Assembly: GCA_003008705.1 (NCBI GenBank)
Contig: PDUO01000041.1
Location: forward strand, 183,901 to 242,566
DNA: 58,666 bases
Reading direction: 5' to 3'
DNA from: Pezicula radicicola
Taxonomy: Eukaryota; Ascomycota; Leotiomycetes; Helotiales; Dermateaceae
Shown: positions 32,163-44,281 of the stretch, one piece after another
Position numbering within the stretch: the first letter of the stretch is position 1
Layout of the letters: each line of letters starts with the position of its first letter
Notes under the pieces: generated by a model
The model's database searches: none
What the model was told of the DNA's origin: nothing
Seen by the model: the letters and a program-made list of their open reading frames with translations, nothing else
Position numbers and translations under genes: made by a program

Positions 32163-34478
32163 CTACGAAGAGAATTCTTCCCAATTTCGCTTCAGCCCCT
32201 GCTGCTGAACAGGAGGAATACCAAGAGAACCCATAACAACATCAGTCTTTGCCAGCTGTTCTCGCAGATAAAAGACAATAACCTTCGCACGACGCTCCGC
32301 TTGACTAAATCGCAACCAGTTTTCGCGTATTAATCCACGCTCCCTTCCTTGCTCTTCAAAAAGCCCTTGCAATCTTATATTAATATCTGAATTGTTCCCC
32401 TGACAAGCATTTGTGATAATTGAGTCGTGTAATTGTTTCTGACTCTCTTCTAATAAGATTGTTTGTACCGATGCCTCTTCCATCAAAGATTTCAAGTTCT
32501 TCGCAAACTGGTACTCTAGCATGTGTTCCTGTCGCTGCTGGAGGATTTTTTCCGATGCCTTTGCTCGAGCAAGAATGTTAGCGACTATAGTTTTCTCGGC
32601 TTTCCGGTGGGCTTTTAAAGCGCTTTCGTATTCCTTGACTTCTGGTATCGTCGCAGTTGGACTCAAGCGACGTGTAAATGCTGCAAAGCATTAGCTCAGA
32701 ACTGGTTTAAATATTTTTAACCTACGTACGTGCTGGCATTTGAACGTCTGCTACTGTAGGTACAGTATCTATTCTGATTGGTGCACCTGCAGGGTCCTGT
32801 TCTGCCGTCTGAACAAAGTTCCAATGCCTTAGCAGTACCCTTCTTGGGGTATCATTGAAGAGCTGACAATAATCCTCGAGACAAGGATAAAAATGTTGGA
32901 GACAATCTCTCACCGACAGTTCAATTGTTCCATCGCTGTGTAACAGTTAGTTGTGCAAACACACGTATGCCGCTAAATACAACGGCCCGTACCTCTGCCT
33001 TTCACTCTGATCATCCTGATCGTTCTCGTCATTCGGTTCGTTCATATCACCAAGCAACGGGTCGGTTCAGTCGCTTGGGTCTCTGGCTTGGCTTACATAC
33101 AGCTCGGCGAACCTTATCATCCTGGCCATGGTATGATTTTCAGGCGATAGCTCCAGTTCTTGGCCAGCTAGTTGATCCTCGGAGTCCAAAATAGTTGAAT
33201 GTAGCTGTGACTGCGAACTTGCTATGCGCTTCTCGGGAATATCTTCGTCCTCCAAGGCGGCCGTTTGCCCCACCCCAACTACCACATTTTGCTGCTCCCT
33301 CAATTCGAAAATCCTTCTCCTCGATTTGTCCCTTGACAAATTTACTCCACCCTCCCCAAACGGCTTGGAGCGTTCTACTACACCCCTGTCCGTTAATACC
33401 TGACCCGCCGCATCCTGCTGCTCCTTCAAGTCACCAATCACAACTAGCACCCAATGGTCTTTGTTGAAATGCACGGGTACAAGCATGTGTTCGTACTGAG
33501 TCCAATCTGTAAATTTACTCGTTCGCGGCTGGTCTCGATGTTGATTCAACATGGGCAAAAAGAAGCTTGACTCGCAACCAACCACAGTTGTATCTCTCTC
33601 TACAAGACTAAGCCCGAAATTGACCAATTCATCATTAAGCCAGCGGTGCCGGTCTAAGCGATGAATTGCGTTGGGATAAATAGTAACATGGTTCCAGATC
33701 AATGGCCCTGCTGCTCCCCATGCGGATGCGACCCCATTTGGATTGTCCCTGGTCCAAAAGCCTCTGTCGTTCAGATGGTCGGTATTGTTGGATTCGTTCT
33801 CGTGGAATTGGAAATCACGGGGCGAGAATTCTCCGAGATAGTGATTCTCCTCAAGCCTGTATTCCTTCTCGTTCTCTGACTCCTGCTGAGTCTGATCTTC
33901 ATCAACGACAGCTCCGTCATGATCAGGCTTCAAGTGTTGACCCCTTTCCTTTCCAGCTGTTATCTGCCGAGCCCAGTTCACAACATCGGCGTACGTGTAT
34001 TTCGTTGCATCAGACCTCTGACTCGCTTCTCGCCCTTGTGCCTTGCCACACGAAACTGATCAAGACCGTGTGATATTCGCTGGATATTGGAGGTCCCAAG
34101 GACAGTACAATGTAGAGTGTCGTAATCCTTCCCCAGGCCTAGAACTTTCTCAGCTTGAGGCGGGTCACTTTCTCCAATCAACCTCGCTCCTTCATTGATC
34201 TTCTCGAGCGAGGCCCTCGAAACGACAATATCGACTCCGCACTCCCAGTAAACCTCCCACAGACCGACGTTCAGCTTGACACATATTTGCTGGAGGAGTT
34301 TACGATTCCGCTTTGGGAGCTTGTGGTAGTGGGATGCTTGCTCGACGCTCGTGCAGCGAATTAGATAACGTCTTTCAATTGTTGTCGCGCTGGGTATCCC
34401 CTCTCGAAAGGACTGAGAGCGTGCTTGGATCGGGTGAAGGGCGACATGCTGAGCGTATGCTGTCCGCAGTACCGGCAC
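32163..34478 (-). pseudogene. Ulp1/C48-like domain protein with C-terminal coiled coil, probably frameshifted
   Basis: The minus-strand order is as follows. 34478-34000 is a helical N-terminal region with LNVGLWEVYWECGVDIVVSR. 33981-33067 has YADVVNWARQI, then a Ulp1-like cysteine-protease segment (RHRWLNDELVNFGLSLV, SSFFLPML, HMLVPVHFNKDHWVLVVIGD). 32913-32730 and 32680-32163 are joined by a 49-bp intron (32681-32729). The last exon is a long charged coiled coil (KEYESALKAHRKAEKTIVAN and onward). The catalytic-type His (HW) is present, but the following Asp and the QxxxxDCG cysteine are not seen, so peptidase activity is doubtful. The first and second parts are in different frames near 34000, fitting a one-base deletion, and a TGA near 33067 interrupts or is spliced out. 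Role unknown; C48 relatives cleave SUMO or similar tags. It is divergent from the RdRP. Confidence 0.55.
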
Positions 34479-35057
34479 GTTACATTGTATCTGGAGTATT
34501 GTTAACTACTCTTAGCTTGGATTCTATATTATGTGGAAGCAGGTTCATTGGAATCGGGTAGGTAAGTTTCTGCTGCTCTTTTAGTACGTGGTTCTTGAGA
34601 CGTCCGAAAAACTAATCAGGACTTACCATTTGCTCCATCGACGGTGACCACAACTCGAGATCGACAGATTTGTAGGTGACATAGCGGCCAGTTTTGCGGA
34701 TACAGCGAATCAGTGCTACGTTAACCTCCTAGAAATGTACTATCTTGTGCGTTCATTCTTCGCCTCCTTCCTTTCCTCCCTGATCCCCCTGAATACGCAG
34801 ATCAGGGCCGGCAAGCTAAGCTGAAGCTGCTCGACGTCACGTGAGATTGCTAGGCCGTATTGGGTTCTCGACTAGCCGTAGAAGGCGTTCGGTGTGTTGT
34901 AAGGTTACACAAACAACCTACCCCACACTTGGAACTGTCGTCGATATGCTCACGACCTTACCATCCGCACACCTCGTGAGGGGACAATAGCTCTTACAAA
35001 CCGGCTACTCCAGTGATAGATCTGGGTAACTCTTATACTCGACTCCTTATACGCCTC
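34479..35057. promoter_or_regulatory. Divergent region between C48-like gene and RdRP
   Basis: This interval separates two genes transcribed away from each other. It carries CACGTGA near 34839 (an E-box-like hexamer), with no ORF of note. Part of it (34500-34560, minus) may encode a first small exon of the C48-like gene, starting MNLLPHNIESK. Confidence 0.35.
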
Positions 35058-38000
35058 ATGGAGGTCTTCATTCGAGGTGTACCTCCTCAAGAGACCGAGA
35101 AAAGCCTCAATAACTTCCTCGGTGATGTCTTGAGCCGTCTTAATATTGAGGACTGGATTTGCCAGAAGTTCCCACACAAACCGTTCGCAAAACTTATCTT
35201 TCTCAGGTCTGAGGATGGCGAGCGATTCCTTAACCTTCACGGTCAAACCAAGACCGCATATGGTCGCAGTTTCCTGTCGCCCGGCACCAATCTCACATTC
35301 AAGGGACAGTTATTATCTTGCAGCCGCAGCAGAGAAATGGATATCTTTGCAATTCGAAGTCTAGAAATGGACAGGAAAGCCAGAGCAAAAGATAATACGA
35401 CTTCGGTGAAGGCAGATACGGAGGACTTCCGAACCCTTCGTTGTACCTCAGTATCTTGTGGGATATGGGACCATACTCAATCCGGAGTTGTCTTTCTGCC
35501 TTTTTTCACCTTGGAAGCACCAGCAACTATAACATTCAAGGCGAAAGCGATCGTGGTCGAAACAGATATCTCCCAGCGCCTTGACATTATCTCTCAAACC
35601 GTCGAATCCGTTGTATGGGAGGGTGCGCCGACAGATACAATGACTCTCACTTTGAGGGAGGCTCCACGGATCTCAGTGTGTCCAGATACCACGCTGACTA
35701 CACCCCTAGGAGACCTTAATAGTCTGTTTAGCAGCCTTTTCGCTGACAATCATAACGTCCCAGACAAGAACAGGGTTCCTGGTTTGGACAAATACCATGA
35801 GGAGATTGCTGGCAGCTGTCTAGTTTATCGATTCATGACTTCCAAAGTCAGTGGCCTTAAGGAACCCACGAAAAGTTTAAGTCTTACCCGGGGTCTACCA
35901 TCAATGGTTCAGCGCCATATAATGATCAGCCAGCCAAGTACTCCATACGCCGCACAGTTCAGGCACATGTTACAGCAGTTATCAACTATGCCCGCTACTC
36001 TTCCGTTTGGTGTAAGGTTTCAGCTCCAGAAGTTGGCACAGAATGGATACTTGCCCCCCCTAAAAGTTGTCGACCTTCTCCCCGAGTTGAGAAGAATAGT
36101 TGCACGTTCCGGCAATCGAGTCTGCGTCAATGCGATTCGGAGACTCTTCCGACAGATCCCATACGCAGGACCGGATACAGAAGCAAAGTACTTTGGCCTC
36201 CAACATCTAACAGCTTTGCTCAGACAAATTGAATCCGAGTTGGTGCGCGGAGGACTTTGCTCTGATGAGCCGATACCATCTGATCAGGTTGCCATCATCC
36301 ACAAGGCCACAGTAACCCCCTCTGGCGTCTACCTGTATGGTCCCGATGGAGAATGTAACAACCGAGTTTTGAGAAAGTATGCTGGACATCACGACTTTTT
36401 CTTGCGGGTCCAATTTTGCGATGAAGACGGCCTGCCAGTCCAATACAACAGGGACATCTCGAACAAGCCCATATTTGAGAGGTTCAAAAAGATCTTAAAC
36501 AAAGGTTTTCCTATTGCTGGTCATCATTTCTCGTTTCTTGGGTTCTCTCATTCCTCTCTTCGTTCCCAATCTTGCTGGTTCATGGCCCCTTTTACCTATA
36601 ACGGAAGTCTTATATACCACAATGAGGTCATCAAAGACCTGGGAAACTTTTCTGGAATTCGGACTCCAGCCAGATGCGCTGCACGTATAGGCCAGGCCTT
36701 TTCGGATACGAGGGATGCCATAACTTTCGCCCCTGGCATTGTTAAGGATAATAAGGAGCTTGCAGATGTAGAAAGGAACGGACGGGTCTTTAGTGATGGG
36801 GTTGGGACAATCTCCCAAGAAGCCTTGGAGGATATATGGGATAAGCTTCCACCTGGCAGGATGAAGCCAACAGTTCTTCAGATCCGATATCAAGGTATGT
36901 TCCTTGAATTCCGGGCACGTCTTGTCTTGTGTGTGTTCAATACTTCTGCGGCCGATGCCATGCCGATTTTCCGCTGATATCTTCGTACAGGTGCGAAAGG
37001 AGTGATTGCTCTTGACAGTCGCCTTAAGGGCAAGTCCATATTCATTCGACCATCGATGACGAAGTTTCGGGGATCTACATCCAACGATGTTGAAATCTGC
37101 ACTGCTGCATACAAGGCAAATGAGTTCCGTCTGAATGAGCAGTTGATTAAAATTCTTGAAGATATGGATGTAGAACCTCGATTCTTCCTGGATCTACAAG
37201 GAAAAGAAATCGAACGGCTTCAATCGACAACATCTAGCACTGAGAATGCTTCAAAGTTTCTAAAATCTCAGTCCATTGGGGATAGGATCAATTTACCAAG
37301 GTTTCTCGGGAAGATACAGCAGTTGCAACTGTCATTCCAAAACGACAATTTCTTAACGGATGTGGTCGAGGCAGCTGTTCTGATCCAACTTCGAACACTA
37401 AAATATAAAGCACGAATCCCCGTCAAAGATGGCTTTACCCTTATTGGGATCTTAGACGAGACCGGAACACTCGAGGAAGGTCAAATCTTCTGCATCGTCG
37501 ATGTGGACGGGCGAGCAAGAGTCATTACGGGGAAATATGGCCGGCGAGTAATTATTACTCGCTCTCCAGCACTTCATCCTGGCGATGTTCAACTTGCTAC
37601 CGCTGTTACGGTCCCAGAAAGCTCGCCATTGATGCAATTGCGCAACTGTATATGCTTCAGCCAAAAGGGCCCTAGAGACCTGCCGAGCAAATTGAGCGGC
37701 GGCGATCTTGACGGCGATACCTTTCACATTATCTTCGACTCGAATGCTCGGACTCGAGAGCCATTCAAACCTGCCGATTACCCCAGACAGGCCCCTCGCG
37801 AGCTTAACCGGCCTGTGAAGCGACAAGACATGACGGACTTCTTTGTCGACTTTATGGAAACGGATCAGCTTGGCCGCATTTGCAATGTACACAAAATGCT
37901 TGCTGATCAAAGCGCTGAAGGTGTCAACGACAAGCGTTGCATTAAGCTTGCTGAGATGGCTTCTATAGCTGTCGATTTCTCCAAGACCGGCATACCAGTA

Positions 38001-38916
38001 CGTTTCGGATTCCACTCTCTTCTTTCATCCAGCTGATAATATCTCTAGGTAGAAATGACAGAAATGCCCCGATACAGTCGATTCCGGCCACATTTTATGG
38101 CGCCTGGTCCACATGTAGAAATTATGAAAGACAAACCCATCTCGTTTGACGAAGCTGGACCTTCGAACCGGAATACTGGTGACGATGATGAAGATTCAAC
38201 CGGGTACAGATATTATCATAGCGACAAGATTTTAGGGAAATTATTTGACGCTATCGATGAGCAGGAGATTTTTCAACGCATTCAACATAACAGCTCTCAG
38301 CACGCCTTACATAGAATCGATCGTGGGTGGGATCGTAATAAGTCTCTGCTAAATGGTGTTTGGAATTACATACAAGACCGCTGTCCAAGCGTCAAATGGG
38401 GCAATCATCTCGACCTGGCAAGAGGCATCCGAGACGAGAAAGTCTTCCCATCAACTTTACCATTTGCCTCTACTTCTGCTTATAATACACTGCTAACACA
38501 AGGCTCTTAGATACGAAGACTCTCTCCTTGACATAATGTTCGAATACGGACCTCGCCCCCATCTTCCACTCTCCGAAATCGAAGTCTTTATCGGCGATAT
38601 CCTTGGCAAGACCGGCGCCCTGACGACACGCCAACGCGACTTATGCATATCCATGAAGGAGCGTTTCGCGGACATTCTTTCCTTTACGGTCGAATGGATC
38701 AGGGGTGAAGAGTACGACCACGAAGATGAGGAATCAAAGGCTAATCAAGCTGTGCCAGAGCACGCTTTGGAATTAAGTATAGCTTGTTTATGGGTTGCGT
38801 TAAATGAAGGGGCAAAGATTTGGGAGTCTAGGAACAGGACGTTGAAACTAAGGAGTTTTGGATACGTGGCTGCGGCGGTGTGTTTGACGGAGGTGGAGCA
38901 CGTCTCTGGATGCTGA
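35058..38916 (+). CDS. RNA-dependent RNA polymerase (QDE-1-like, RNA silencing)
   Basis: This is a eukaryotic cell-encoded RdRP that copies single-stranded RNA into double-stranded RNA for Dicer in quelling or meiotic silencing pathways. Four exons fit: 35058-36894, 36991-37997, 38049-38441 and 38503-38916, with introns of 96, 51 and 61 bp. The first two have clean GTATGT and GTACGT donors; the last (GTCTTC...ACAAG) is less certain. The product is about 1216 residues, the usual family size. Residues 1-70 form an RRM-like start (MEVFIRGVPPQETEKSLNNF). The polymerase core contains RYQGAKGVIALDSRL across the first splice, RPSMTKF, and the catalytic loop SGGDLDGD with D851, D853 and D855. AVDFSKTGIPVEMTE crosses the second splice. 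ATG 35058 is chosen because similarity begins there. No lesion is seen, so the gene looks functional beside dead transposons. Confidence 0.9.
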
Positions 38917-40152
38917 GTAGGTGTTTATTTCCCTATGGGTAAGTTCTTCTGGATCCCACGGCAACTTTTATCTCCACCTTCTCAGGAGCACCGAGTCTGT
39001 GTCATCATTTGGGATGATATAAGTGTCTAGAAGTATGCGAGCAATTTTAGACACCTATATGAATCACCCCGCATTCAAGCATATCGGTCTCAAACATGTC
39101 CTTGTTAAGCACACACTATCTTTTAGAACATATAAGACATCTTTGCCTCTAATGTATACACTCTTCCTTTTCCACCTCAAGCACCTCTACAATTTTTGGA
39201 ATTCTACCTTCTAACATTTCATCCTCCACCCGCTAAAACTACACCGCTCTATCGCCGTTCTTAAGTATGGATACTATCTCGTCTCAAAGCACATCTGATA
39301 CACTTGAATCCCTCCTAAAGCGAGCCACCTTGGTGAAACCTTAGAGACCTGGACCTACTAGCAAGTCACCCTACGAGCCATAATGTCTCAAGAGAATCTT
39401 CCTGCGGGCAAGGAGCTCGTAAGAGCACACAGCTCTTACGAGCTTTGTCCTACGAGCTAGTAATCTTAAGAGTGTTCTCCTGCGACTATATTGCTCTTAC
39501 GAGCTACCTGCTCTTAAGAAAATACCAGCAAGGGTCATATTCCTAGTTAAATAAGGTTCTCAAAACTATTAAAAGCGTTAACTTTCTCGATGAGAATTCG
39601 CCCATTTTCTAGGTAGATTATACGGTAGAGTGATCACGCGACGCGTGTTGATTCCACGATGTGGATTTCAATGGTAGACTCTGTACAGAGTCAATCGTCT
39701 ACGATCGAATCGACCGAGTGTGTCTACAGAAGAGATGATTGTAGTTGTGGAACCGGCCGTCATAAGAGAAGTCACCAAAAGCCAAAACTTGCAGCGCTGG
39801 AAGACCATCAGGTCCAAAGCCCAATTGGCAAATTGTAGAAGCCCACCCGGTAGGCGTAATATCTCTGCTATGTCGTCGAAGGGTTCTCAAGAAGCTGTGG
39901 AATGAGTGATATCCGGAGGCTTCCTACCTTTCGATGTACTTTCGTTGGGTGATAAAGTTGTGATTTTATTAACATGACTGAGTGGTGGCTTTTAAATATA
40001 AACATCTCTTATCTATAAGATACCTTAGCGTTAAGAATATTATTATATAACCTCCTAAGTAGTAGTGAGTTAGAGTTAACCCTAACCTTTCTGCCGCTCT
40101 TAATCCTATAAGCTTTTACACATCACTGATTCGGAGCCTCTGCTCTCACAAC
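38917..40152. other. Intergenic with palindromic repeats, no gene
   Basis: No coding region is recognised. The ORFs of about 60 codons at 39023, 39699 and 39720 carry no domain. The stretch 39360-39530 contains the palindromic CTCTTACGAGCT family described separately. Another palindrome (GACTCTGTACAGAGTC) lies at 39676-39691. The stretch from 39540 on may be the 5' flank of the gypsy relic. Confidence 0.4.
39414..39444. repeat. Perfect 13-bp hairpin, with a further copy of one arm
   Basis: AGCTCGTAAGAGC (39414-39426), a 5-base loop ACACA and GCTCTTACGAGCT (39432-39444) form a perfect inverted repeat. The right arm recurs exactly at 39493-39505. Shortened variants (CCTACGAGC, CTCTTAAGA, TCTTAAGAG) are scattered through 39370-39520. 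It may be a binding-site cluster, a small transposon end or a recombination relic. Confidence 0.75.
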
Positions 40153-43100
40153 TTGGTAGCAACACCCCAAAGACCAGCAACAGATTCCACCAGGAATCTC
40201 TTTGCGCCAGTAATCAATTCCATGGATTTGATCGCACCAGGGATCTTCTTTTCCCACCAACCCACCCTCATCTGCGAGTCTCCCAGAGAAGTTGCTGCAG
40301 TCGTTTCCACGGATCCTAGTGATTTTGGATTGTCTTCAGCACATCCGCTAGATCTTGAACGTTACCTCATATCACAGTACAAGCTACCCCGGCAGATTAT
40401 CAACGATGCCGCTTAATTTCAAGCCTTCCTCGACACTCACCATCGATATACCTTAGACTTGCGCTAGCGGACGCTCCGAATCACTGCCTTCCTTTCTCCA
40501 CCGTCCACTGGGACTTCACCTTCACTCCAGGAGCTTGAGCGAAATCAGCGTTTACGGTCGGAAAGTGCTCCCCCACCTGTTTCCTTCCCTGGTGAGTGGT
40601 TGGAATCGAAACCAACCTTCGCAGCTGCCCTCCGACGATTTGAAGTAGCAACAAAATACGTCATCCTCCCAAGCTCTCTAGATCCGGGATCTCCATCGGT
40701 TTTCTCAGCAGTCACCATCACAGCGGTCATCCTCGGCCCAGCCATCTCATCCGCCAGGCGGTCAGCGTCAGTCCCTCGGACAAATCACCTCAACACGAAG
40801 CAAGATAACATGGCAGACAGAGATGATAACAATGGTGGTGGCAATGGAAACGGTCAGCAGGGCGACCTGGTAATCCCCAGCCTCAATTCAATGCAGCGGA
40901 CTACCAGCAGATGATGATGGCGATGTTCCAGATGTTGAATGTTGGCAATGCAAACGGGCAAGGGTACAATGCTGGGAACCAACCCAATTAGCAGAATTAT
41001 CGTGGGAATCAGGGTCAAAATTCTAATTATCCACAACAGCAACAGCAGCGGAACCCTTTCAATAGTGGCCAATCTCAGCAATATCCCCCAGTAGAACGCT
41101 CCCTAGCGTCAACTTCAAATCGCCAACTACCTCTCAAGCGACCAGCCCTAATATCATTCCCACCCGAATACAGCGTACATCGCAAGCGCAGACGATACTC
41201 AGGACTCGGGCCAATGGTAGACCCCATTGGAGAATTCCAGTGAAGTTAGTTGGATGGAAGATCCTACTAGAGTTAATTTGGCGGAAACTTCTGAATATTA
41301 AGACAATGAAGATGCGGCGATAGACAGCGCGGAGCCACCACTACTAGGTTTTGGAGAGAGCGATTCTTGCGGTGGGTTCCATGCTACTGTAGATAGTCTC
41401 TCTGATGAACCGATAGCTAGCTTCTCGGCGGTTCATTTCTCCCCGGATCCAGCACTATTGAAGACCCAGAAGGAATGCAAACCATGTTTCACCATCAATA
41501 ACAAGCTTCATCAGCATATTCGAGATTTTTACGGGCCAGCGAAACCATCTCTCTACTAGGCTCTATTAGCGCTAGCAGCACGTACCCGATCCAAAGTCAA
41601 ACCGAAATCATCACTGGAAACATCTCCACCAGAATCATCCCCGGCGGGAGATGCTACCCAAACTCCTCCATCCCTTTCACCAGCGTCAACCACCAGCGAG
41701 GAAGCGGACGGGTGCCCGTTGGTGATTGATTCTAAGACCAATGCTAAACTTGACGTTGGGACAGGATATGGCTTCAGAGGATGGCATTACGCCAAGGTCG
41801 AGGTGTAGTTTCACCAGGATGATATGACTACTCATACCGTCTGTATGAGTACTGATCCACGCTTACTCTCATTGATCGCCAATGGCTGCTAAAATGTTTC
41901 CCAGAGGTTGACATTCGGCGGCGAGCTAGTACGTTGCCTGTCGGCGGCATCGCTGATAATCAAGTCCAGTCGCCGGAATACGCTATTGTGCCGCTGTTGT
42001 TTCCGGGTACCAATGACAAAGGCAAGAAGGTGTTGGCAAGAATCACCAGGGAAGTCCATATTGTGGACAGTCTCCCAGCCAAACTACTGATTGGAATGGA
42101 CATCATTGGGCCAGAGGATATCGATATTCTGACTTCCCAGAAGATGGCGTTCATTTGACAGTGCGGTGTCAACATCAACATCGTGAATAATACCCATGGA
42201 CGTCAAGTTGCCGTACACGCGCTGTCAGCGGTCATCTTGCCGCCGAAATCCAAGCTTCATATTTCGGTGTCTCACTATTTCACCGGGGAGTCAGGTTCCA
42301 ATGGACTTCTCTTTGAGCCTAGTAGAGCTCCTATCACTCTTTTCGCTTCTCTGGTCAATCCCAATGTCAAATCAGTGATGGCACACAACGATGATCCACA
42401 CATATCCATTGATATTCCTAAGAATTTTCTCTTAGATTATTTAGTAGATTTCGAATGCAAAGGATGTTATCAGGTCACCGCTAATAATCCAGTCATTAAA
42501 CTGGCGGCGAAGTCCCCAGAGAGGATCCAACTCCGGCCACCGGCAAACTCGTCAGGAATCACCGCTACGGAAACCAAGCATTTATTAGGGGCTACCATCT
42601 ACGGTAACAAGGAAACCACACGTATCTTCTCCAACCTACTTAATGAGTTCCCGCCGACTTAGCCCTTGGCGTTCGCATTCTCTATTCCACGGCCTATTAT
42701 CCACAGACCGATGGCCAGAGTGAGCGAACGAACCAGACAGTGGAGATATCGATGCGCTATTACTTCCACACTTTGAAGAACCCATCCCAATAGAGGTCTT
42801 CGCTGCCCTTCTTGCAGTTCGAACTGAACAACTCCCGGTCAGCGGCTACATCCAAGGCTCCGAACGAAGTCGCTCTTGGTTTCTGTCCGAATGATGCTAT
42901 TAAGCTCATTTTCACTGGCATCGATTTACAAGTACCTCCACCGGTGTCACGGATCAAGATTTCCGATGCCATTACCATGGCGAATATGTCAGCGAAGTTT
43001 ATTACGACCAGAAACATACACCAATGTTCTTCACCAAGGATGATTGGGTTTACCTCAAGCTCCACAAGGGATATTCCATCCCAACGGACGGGAAGCTTAA

Positions 43101-43440
43101 CAAGAAGCTGCAAGAGCAGCGATCCAGCCCGTTCAAGGTTATTGAGCGGATCGGACGGCTAGCATATCGTCCGAAGATCCATGATGTCTTCTCCGTATAG
43201 CATCACGAACCAGCACCACCGCCTGCAAAGATCTATATTATCGTCCCCGGCCTGACAATCCTAACGAGATCCTAGTAGACGGCGAAAAGGAATGGGAAAG
43301 ATGCCATCGCAGACTTTAAGAAGTTGTAGGACGCACCACCATCACTGGAGGTGCCACTAGCGACGAAGTCATCAGTGGATGTATCTCTAGCAAAGAAGAA
43401 GCAACAGGGTCGTCCATTAAAGAAGGGTGGTAGTAAGCTT
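40153..43440 (+). mobile_element. Ty3/gypsy retrotransposon relic with pol deleted
   Basis: The plus strand shows the order gag-like, protease, integrase and chromodomain-side tail. Around 40790-41100 there is a Gly/Asn/Gln-rich gag segment (GGGNGNGQQGD, then a Met-rich run and PQQQQQRNPFN). From 41770 to 42160 lies the retropepsin region of fungal gypsy elements, ending LLIGMDIIGPEDIDI; its catalytic DTG is degraded. A downstream spacer frame runs 42183-42660. Immediately after it (about 42665-42775) the sequence reads RILYSTAYYPQTDGQSERTN followed by QTVEIS, the integrase C-side motif. The reverse transcriptase and RNase H are absent, so a deletion joined protease to integrase. From 43030 to 43200 it reads KDDWVYLKLHKGYSIP and onward. 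Stops are frequent. LTRs were not located. Confidence 0.8.
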
Positions 43441-44140
43441 TATTTTATTTTTTTCTGTTTATTTTTTTCTATTTGTGTCAATAATAGAAATTAATGTCTA
43501 TTTTATTTATTTATTTTTGGAACAGGAACAGCATACTGAAGCTTGTTCGAAGCAATGCTCTGGTAGTTGGCTGCTGCTGCTGCTGTTGTGGAGATCGAGT
43601 AGCATTGTATATGATTTGAATTACGAAGAGCTGTATACTATAGAGATTACTATACAATTAATTGTTTTGTCCTGCTTCGAAAACTTGCTTCGAAAAATTC
43701 TTGCCTTACAAGTATTCTTTCTGCCTTGAGAATGTCCTGCCTGTCGTACCTGCGATTCAGGCTGCGATCCCCACTACTGAAAACTTGTGTTTACGGCGGA
43801 GTTTGCGGCCGAGGAAGCTTGCTTATCTTCGGGGCAGAGGGAATCTCGGCTTCGCGCTACAACAAAGAAGGGTACGAGTATAATATGAGCTTTCGGAGCC
43901 TTAAGAGTTGGGCTGCTGACGAAGGATAAAAACATTACGTATTCCTTCGACTATTATGCGGTCGTGTAACTGTCGATCTAAGTGAAAACGCCATAAGCAA
44001 TCCATGAGAATATGCTATGTTGAGCTACATGTGCGCTACTGGCCGCATACCAGTCGAAAGAAATAGTGTACACATAACTAGGCAGAATTCTGTCTCAGCT
44101 CTGCAGAAGATCCGTACAGTACACCAGCAGAGGGTCGCAA
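43441..44140. other. Gene-poor flank of the gypsy relic
   Basis: The sequence begins T-rich (43440-43520, mostly TTTATTT words) and carries ORFs at 43427-43929 without recognisable domains. It probably includes the 3' end of the gypsy element. Nothing else can be supported. Confidence 0.35.
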
Positions 44141-44281
44141 TAATTACGGCACAGGCCTTAAGATCATAGCATCGAACAAAGCAATTGGAATTCTTAGCGT
44201 TACACTAAAACATCTGCCTGGTCTACAAACTTCCTCTATTGAAATAGATTCTTCCAATTTCCACATTGCTATAACACTCTG

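Noticed and set aside
33702..34073. 123-codon plus ORF opposite the Ulp1-like gene
   Set aside because: Antisense shadow; the minus strand carries recognisable Ulp1-like motifs at the same place.
39360..39530. Repeated palindromic words considered as a CRISPR-like array
   Set aside because: Spacing is irregular, units are short and variable, and the DNA is eukaryotic.
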